64,000 bases of DNA. Source: Atkinsonella hypoxylon. Lineage: Eukaryota; Ascomycota; Sordariomycetes; Hypocreales; Clavicipitaceae. The notes beneath the pieces are model-generated. The model had not been told where the DNA came from. It saw nothing but the letters and a program-made list of their open reading frames with translations, and made no database searches. The DNA lies in contig JFHB01000049.1 in NCBI GenBank assembly GCA_000729835.1, forward strand, positions 62,001 to 126,000, written 5' to 3'. Of the stretch, positions 57,563 to 64,000 are shown in pieces. The translations under genes and the position numbers were made by a program. Position 1 is the stretch's first letter. The number at the start of each line of letters is the position of its first letter.

Positions 57563-58194
57563 AAATGCAGCGCGAATGGGGGCCCGATCTTAATGCACAC
57601 AACGAGGACACTTGAAAATATTAGTTCATAGCCATGGGACGCTTCCCTCCGTGCATAATTGAACATGTGAACTCGCGAGGCGCGAAAAGCTGCACACGCT
57701 GAGCGTGGATGGGTCTAGAAATCGTAACTCTGGATGCGTCGTGCGATAGCTTACTTGGGTGACGAAGTTTTCGTTCCAGCCAGAACGAGTCAGCAAATTG
57801 TGGTACATACCATAGCACCCAGGCACCTACCTCCATGGGTATATGTTTGCCTACCTCGATACGTATCAATATCGTATTGTAACTGGGTATATGCAGGCTA
57901 TGTTGAAGGCGTACTTGACATTGACAGGCTGTTGTAGACGTCCTGTCTACAAAGGCGGAGAGAGTTTATTCGCACGTTTTCTTAATGATGGGCAAAAAAA
58001 AAAAAAAATAATATAAATTCGACGAAGAGAGCCCAATTACACATCATGCTATGCTCCATCGCCATCTGAGCACTCGTATGCATAGTTTCCACGCCGCTAG
58101 TCTATGTACTTCATTGCCTGCGTTCAAGAGGCTCCGGTCACTGTGCATGGAGCTATGTGCACAACGCTGAAGACTAATATTCATCATCAAGTTC
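57563..58194. other. Convergent 3' region
   Basis: About 630 bases between two convergent stop codons, with an A run at about 57995-58008. No gene seen. Confidence 0.6.
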
Positions 58195-59109
58195 CTACTG
58201 CGCAGGTCCATGGTGTGTGACTGGTGACCCTGCGGCAGCCAACTGGCGGTTTATAAACTCGCGCGCCTCCTGCCCGTACTTCTTCACGTACAGGGCGTGA
58301 GCATTTGCATCCTGTCCTTTGCAGCAATAAGGATCCGGCCCATCGCAATACGACCGAATGTTCCTAGCGTGGGGGCAGTTCTTTGGTTGAGCGGCGAACT
58401 ATGATAAGTTAGCGAAGCTCAGCTGATCTGGTTGCAGAGTTACTCACGCCGCCGGCTTGGCAGGTTCCGCTCACGTAGGGCTTCCCGTGCTCATAGCTAG
58501 GGCTGCCCATAAATACAGCAGCCTTGATCATGTTGGCAGCACTCTCGCAGATGAGCGGCATTTTCTGGTCACCTCCGCAGTAGGCGGCCTCAGTGATTTG
58601 TCCGCCCTGTTCAAGGAGTCAGCGAGGGTATATTCAAGAGCGATGAGGTCATATGTGCATACCTGGGAGTAGCCCATGACCACGAGCTTTGATTGCGGGC
58701 ATCTCTTGTTGAAATCGTTGACGGCTTTGGCCACGGCGGCTGTTCCCAGTTTCACGGATTCTGGGTACGGGACACCACCGCATGATCTTGCTCCGCCGCA
58801 GGCAGGATACTGAATTGCTTCCGCGGTGAATCCATCGTGATCTTTCTTCAGCTGGTCTACTAGCGTGATGAGAAGATCAAAGCCAGGAGGCTGACCGGTT
58901 CCACGTGCGACAAAGGCGTGGATTGGCGGGCAGGATTCGGCATTGGGAGCCGGGGCACCGACATTGATATCGCCCGCTTCATCGCCATTTCCATCGCCAT
59001 TGTCGGCGCCACCGTCACCGTCACCGTCACCGTCATCGCGAATGGCAATGGCAGTGGCAAGAACTGCCTGAAGCCCGAGTAGAAGACCAAGGTTACGTCT
59101 CAGCTGCAT
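58195..59109 (-). CDS. Secreted CE5 esterase (cutinase/acetylxylan esterase family)
   Basis: Three exons, 59109-58663, 58606-58448 and 58398-58195, encode 269 residues. A signal peptide (MQLRRNLGLLLGLQAVLATA) is followed by a low-complexity spacer of Asp/Gly repeats (about residues 24-48). The alpha/beta-hydrolase core starts at SCPPIHAFVARGTGQPPGF. The nucleophile is Ser in VVMGYSQGG, with the intron exactly after the Gln. The acid is probably the first Asp of YCDGPDPYCC, and the His in ANAHALYVKKYG completes the triad. Paired Cys (ACGGARSC; NCPHARNIRSYCDGPDPYCC) match the disulfide pattern of acetylxylan esterases more than true cutinases. It is expected to deacetylate xylan or cleave plant polyesters outside the cell. 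An upstream in-frame ATG at 59145 would put 12 polar residues before the signal peptide and is less likely. Confidence 0.93.
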
Positions 59110-61209
59110 TTTGTTTGACTGTGAGATATGTCTTGTCTTGAGCAAGTGAGTTGGTTTGGGATCAGAGGATGGGGACTATAGGTCGTATTTGTAATGGAAA
59201 GACCGTGGTTGCCTCCGGAGACAAAGGTGCAGGAACTGGGAACGCACGGATATACGCTTCATATTGCACGGCTATTTCAGGAACAAGGTCCGTCAGAGTA
59301 CATGGATCCCCAGCCGGAGATGCCGTGACAATTTTACAACCTTGGACTACCGGGCCTTCATGATTGCAATATAGCCTCTGGGTGATTTTACAGAAATATA
59401 TGGCGGACGCTTCATCATGGCCATAGAGCTGTGCGGGCAATTAGGTTGTTACTGTTCGTGGTGATAGACCATGTAGCTCAGAGGGAGTTTAGCCTGGATT
59501 TCTTCTGCATGATTGATAACTATACGCTGGATAGGCGCTGTTACTTCTGCTACTCATGGTCAAAGAAAGCCCTAGCGGGAGGGAAAAACCTATTCCTCCA
59601 GTCTTTGCGAACGGTGGTCAGGGGTCCCGGAGCTGCCGCGCGGCGGCGTGGCATAGATTCGTTCTATGCATAAATTGGCTAAAGTACCCCCGGGAATAGA
59701 AATCCCAGGATCATTGTGCCAAGATGGGGACCTTTATTGGCTGAAACTATACCTGGTAGGTAAACTTGCAAATCAACCTACTTAATAGAGGTAGTTTCAA
59801 CCAATCAACACGGCCCTCGTAGGGTTGCCCTAAGACATTATAGAACCTTAGCTGATTATACGGTAAGGATCTAGAACTAGAGGCCCTCTACTCCGTAAGC
59901 CACAATGTTATCTAGCTTTACCACTAACAATTGCAGCCTACTTACTTGCCTGCGAAATGACGTGGTAATTCTGCGTATCGTGATAAGCGTCGATGCTTGC
60001 CAGTTCTGTGTTTCTGAAACATCATAAGGAGGAGAAACTAGTGCATGTCAGATGATCATTCGACTTGATTGATTGATTGATTCCACCGACCCATGTCGGA
60101 GTCCGAAGTCGAAGATACTCCCTTTTCGCGTGGACGCACGACGCATCGTGGTGTTGGGCGCAATGTTTCCGGCTAATCAGAGGCGGGCGCTCACCTCACG
60201 CAGTTCGTCCAGGTTAATTTCCATGTTCTTTATTTTAAACACTGGGGATTTTTTTCTTTTTTACGAGGGGCATATTGTAGGGACGGCAGGTTTCATCCTG
60301 GAAGGTTCGTCACGAGCTGTACTCTATCTCTTTGAAACACCAAGCCCACGTTACCCTGGCTGGGCTGATGCCCCTTTTGCTTTCTCGTTTTCGCTACCGA
60401 CCCACTTTTTTAAAGAGGGTCGCGCGGGTAGGTGGGGCGATTTACTTTAGAGTCCAAAAAGGATCACAACCGAGGGCGGGTGATTCTTCACCCGTGTGCT
60501 TGCGTTCCTTCGTCAAGGACTTTCTGCCCCCAATGCTGTACATAGTACATAGGACAGTGTAGTCTAGAAAATGAGCGGGCCAGCCGGACAAGTTGGAGTC
60601 TCCTCGAGGCCGACATCTTCGATCTATGCCCACATTAACCAATCACGATAAAGCACGCACACCGCCGCGGGCGGCAATAGACTTTTCCAGAGCAAACCCT
60701 GTCTTTTTGCTTCCGATGAACCCGGATCAGCGAGTGGAAACTCACGACTAGTTTTTCGGCAAGACGCCGATGATATCGCTTCTCGTTTCTTGCTTCTAAG
60801 CGCCCCAAACAGCAGTCGAGGATGCAACCTAGCTTACTTCGACATGGCTAGCTGTGAGCAGACGATGAACGTGCCGAGATCCTGTCTCATAGCGTCGGTA
60901 GTTACTCGGGGACGCAGTTTGGTGAAAGTTACGCGCAGTAAAAGGCTGTTCAGGTTCAATACTAGCCTATGGATCAGTAATGGGTCAAAAGACGGCATGA
61001 TTCAGAAATATTGATCCGCGACGGGCGCATTAGAAGATACGTCATCACCCAGGAATGTTCGGCAAGTATGACGCGACTTCCACAATGTCACTATCGTTGA
61101 TCAGATTAACATAATCTTTATTATGATATTGAGCCGCAATAAAAACAGTATTCACATCAGTAATCCGACAATCCTACCCAATCTCGGTAACACGATATCA
61201 CAACCCGTC
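59110..61209. other. Gene-free stretch of about 2.1 kb
   Basis: Contains the promoter of the CE5 gene and the 3' region of the metacaspase gene, with no credible frame between them. A hairpin-forming inverted repeat lies at 59736-59804, and a GATTGATT tetranucleotide run at about 60066-60082. Confidence 0.5.
59736..59804. repeat. Short imperfect hairpin
   Basis: ATTGGCTGAAACTATACCT on the left is complementary, with a few mismatches and a bulge, to AGGTAGTTTCAACCAAT on the right. The loop contains its own short pairing of GGTAGG with CCTACTT. No gene spans it. It could be a tiny inverted-repeat relic. Confidence 0.5.
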
Positions 61210-62720
61210 TCACATGACAAAAAGCAGATTGACGTCTGAAATCATGTTAGTTATTACACTTCTGCCGCGCGCGAGGCGGGAAGTTGACATACCTAGAGGA
61301 TGACTACATGAAAGCTGCGGCTTTTGGGTATATTTTGCCTCAAGAAGGTCTCGAATGCTGTTTAGAAGTTGCACATAGCTTTGCTGTCGATTTGCCGTCA
61401 AAGCATTTATAAAAGCCCAGGACATGGCACCAGTGGCTTGATTGGCAATAGTAGCATCGGCGCTGGAGTAGCTTTGTTAGTCATCGCGCCTCAGCCGTCC
61501 ATATTCAAGGACACAACTTACGATGTTTGGTTGTCCTTGCTACCAGACCACATGATGACATCGGCAGGCGACGTCCTAGTATCCTTGGTCTTGTTGTAGG
61601 CAGCATCGCCCTTGAAAGCCGTCTTGGCGAACCCAAAAACGGCACTAGCTACGCCAGCCATGTCGCCTCGAGCGTAGGAGCCTAACGCACCGAGCAAACC
61701 TTGGCCAGCTTCCTTGGCCAGATTTGGCTCTTTCAACACACCCTTTGTCGAATAGACGTATGGTAGGTCCAGAGCAGTGGCTGAGTGGCAAGAATCGAAG
61801 ATTGCGGTCAAACGAACGCCGGGTTGAAGAGGTCTGACCAGTCGAAAATGCATCTCATCGTCAACAATGTGTCCAGCTTGCTGGTGATCAACGGGATAGA
61901 TAACCTCGTCATAACCGTCATCTTCATCGCCATCGAGATCCTCGGTTTGGCCGCCATGACCTAGCACTTATTAGCCCTATTTTTCTCTCGAAAAAATCAG
62001 TTGATGCCTCTCACCAGAATAGTGGAAGAACAGAGAATCGTTAGGACGAGCGTCTTTCACAAGCCAACCCATAGCACGAAGCATATTGTCTCTAGTTGGG
62101 CGCATAACCGGATTTTGCTGGTCATCAGTCAAGATGACCATGTCTTCCTTTTTATATCCATAGTAGGTGGTCAAGAAGCGGGACACATTCTGTACGTCGT
62201 TGATGCAGCCGCGGAGCTCTCCTTTCTGGCCAAAATAGTTTATTCCAATGAGCAAAGCCTTTCTGTTGCCGGTACAGTTGGAGTATTGGAAAGTGTAGCC
62301 TTGAGGGGCGCCGTTACCAAAATGCTGGGGAGTCGTAGGCGGAGGCGGCCCAGCCAACGGATAACCAAATTTATCGTAATTTGGGGGTGGTGGGTGAGAC
62401 GGCGGACGATTGTATTGAGGATGCGGGCTTTGGCCATAAGCTGGCGGCGGAGGGCCGGATGGTGGGCGTGGTCCAGGAGGAGGAGGACCATAATTGCCTT
62501 GAGGAGGTCCGTAGTTACCTTGATACGGACCATAGTTACCCTGAGGAGGGCCATGATAGCCCTGAGGCGGCCCGTAATTCCCTTGAGGAGGGCCTTGAGG
62601 AGGACCACCGTAGTTTCCGTAGCCGTAGCCGAATCCCGGTCCTTGGCCTGGAGGAAAACCACCGCCTCCGCCATGATGCTGCTGAGCGCCGTAATGGCCC
62701 TGACCCGGGTAACCTGCCAT
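61210..62720 (-). CDS. Type I metacaspase
   Basis: Four exons, 62720-62015, 61960-61522, 61462-61293 and 61235-61210, encode 446 residues. Metacaspases are Ca2+-dependent Cys proteases that cut after Arg or Lys and act in cell death, ageing and protein quality control. The first 130 residues form a Pro/Gln/Gly/Tyr-rich prodomain with repeats of about 10 residues (GPPQGNYGPP type). The caspase-like core starts at GNRKALLIGINYFGQ. The catalytic His lies in HYSGHGGQT near 237, formed across the first splice junction. The catalytic Cys lies in AIFDSCHSATALDLPY near 290. C-terminal pieces include MWSGSKDNQTSADA and GAMSWAFINAL. The final exon codes only eight residues (DVNLLFVM after the split codon), matching the usual end of the family. 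Length and architecture are normal. Confidence 0.95.
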
Positions 62721-64000
62721 CCTAGAAGCTGCGACCTGAGTGCGGAAAGTAGTTCTGAGCGGTGGACTCGAGGATGAAGAGGGTGCAAAGTTTCGATCGC
62801 TGAGGTCGGAGAAGAGTTGCCTTGCGCTAATAGCTGACTAGTCCTGATTCCTGCACTTGATGACGTACCACCGCGCGAGGGGTAAATAGTGCGCAGACAG
62901 AGATATCCTGTGCAGATACTAGAGAACACACCTGTTCTTGAAGGCGAGGGAAGGATGGGAGCAAGATGCGACTCGAGGAAAGATGAAAGAGGTTGAGGAT
63001 AATGTGTCGAGTGGTAGAGAAATCATGTGGCTAAACCAAGACACAAGACGCAACAGCAACAGCTCATCGCGATATGATTGATGGATCGGTGCCCCGCCTC
63101 GCCCCGCCCCCACCACGAACTTCACTCAGGACTCAGGAGGTCAGTCTGGAGTCCAACTCTGAGACGGCGCGGGACTCAAGTGGCAGTTCCCCTTTCGCTT
63201 GATGGCCTCTTCACAAGCGTAATGGAATTACGAGAGCAGGCATTCGAAGGCCTTGATGTCCGAAGAGACTGGAATGTGACCGGCTTGAGTAAGCCTGAGA
63301 AGGCAATATCTGGAACTCGTCAAGATGATCTAGTAGCTGAGGTCTGACGTACGTGGTCTCAAGTACCTACATACAGACAGACAATTTAATCGGTCCATGG
63401 AAACCCATCCATCCCATCCGTCATCGCCTTAGATGGCCCTCTATAGCTCGATTAATTTGTCGGGCAAGTGCCAAGGTACCGGTTCCAGCTATCTTTGATC
63501 CAAGTGGGACCAGGCCTTTCAACGACCTAAGCGGTGACAAAGATTTGTATGCCGAGCATATTCCGTATGTAAATCACTCAATAGTTAAATGCTATTCTGC
63601 CAGAAAAAAAAAAAAAAAAAAAAAAAAAGCCCCACTGGAACCCCAAGCCCCAAACCCCATTCCACAAACTCATCTTCTACTCTCAACACGTGCATGGTTT
63701 TACGTGTGCGCTCGTCTCATCCCTCCCTCCTTGTTCCTTGTTTCCGTGTGGATGGTGGTGATTGCTAACTACAGACTATTAAAACTAAGCGGGAATGCGC
63801 ACTCTCAGTTCCAGGGACCAACTAGCTTCGTGCTGCCTCCCTAGTCGAGCGGGCTCCAATTGGAGGGTTTGAATTAAAATAATATGGCAGTCCCGTTTCG
63901 TTCCACTTCGTCCCAACGAAGCCTCACTTGTGCTTCACTTCGCGGCCTGCTTCATTTCATTTCCGCTCGAGGGTCTAATTCGCCAAGTTTTTGCACATCG
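62721..64000. other. Promoter side of the metacaspase gene and gene-free end of the window
   Basis: No credible gene. Minus-strand ATGs above 62720 open only short frames unrelated to the metacaspase. A run of about 25 A lies near 63603-63628. The last 150 bases are rich in CTTCACTTCG-type repeats (TTCCACTTCG, TGCTTCACTTCG, TTCATTTCATTTCC). Confidence 0.5.

Noticed and set aside
62001..62929. Arg-rich frames opposite or beside the metacaspase prodomain
   Set aside because: They mirror the Pro/Gln/Gly repeat DNA of the metacaspase and have no independent coding signal.
1..64000. tRNA, rRNA and CRISPR arrays
   Set aside because: I scanned for TPsiC-type GGTTCGAA boxes on both strands and for regularly spaced direct repeats and found nothing convincing. 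A covariance-model scan would be decisive for tRNAs.

Overview
This window is nuclear DNA of a filamentous ascomycete. Genes are spread over both strands, most have several short introns (about 40-120 nt, GT..AG with CTNA-type branch sites), intergenic spaces are AT-rich with homopolymer runs, and the protein set is typical of Pezizomycotina: a MCD4-type GPI anchor enzyme, IPI3, ISD11, a type I metacaspase, a CE5 esterase, a GH43 arabinanase, an OPT transporter and a lineage-specific kinase. The families and gene structures look most like Hypocreales (Sordariomycetes). That placement is inferred from remembered resemblance, not from an alignment.

Layout. 1-721: no clear gene. 722-5002 (-): long coiled-coil protein of unknown function, with one GC-AG intron. 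5471-5959: MITE-like element with 87-bp terminal inverted repeats. 6599-7657 (+): HAL2/MET22-like bisphosphate nucleotidase. 7864-11107 (-): bacterial MgtA-like (P3B) Mg2+-transport ATPase, convergent with the nucleotidase. 11108-15702: long gene-free stretch with microsatellites and a 37-bp inverted repeat. 15703-16992 (+): conserved protein of unknown function. 19986-21049 (-): secreted GH43 arabinanase. 21860-22809 (+): small secreted cysteine-rich protein. 23231-30420: gene-poor zone with a FunK-like kinase (24108-24971) and several decayed coding relics, some with stops of the kind left by C-to-T mutation.

From 30421 the content becomes housekeeping: MCD4 (30421-33556, -), a membrane protein (35373-36470, +), a very acidic, probably nuclear protein (36911-39590, -), ISD11 (40379-41052, -), IPI3 with an apparent frameshift near its C-terminus (41642-43127, -), a large low-complexity protein (44933-47119, +) and a type II membrane protein resembling a glycosyltransferase (47721-49556, -). 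49557-54771 is again gene-poor and holds a second inverted-repeat element (53302-53738). The window ends with an OPT transporter (54772-57562, +), a CE5 cutinase/acetylxylan esterase (58195-59109, -) and a metacaspase (61210-62720, -).

No biosynthetic cluster, CRISPR array, rRNA or convincing tRNA was seen. The most suggestive functional grouping is the convergent pair of a Mg2+-dependent nucleotidase and a Mg2+ pump. The secreted GH43, CE5 and small cysteine-rich proteins would fit a plant- or host-associated lifestyle. Exon boundaries were chosen by eye from splice consensus and reading-frame continuity; total lengths were checked to be multiples of three wherever a complete gene is given.
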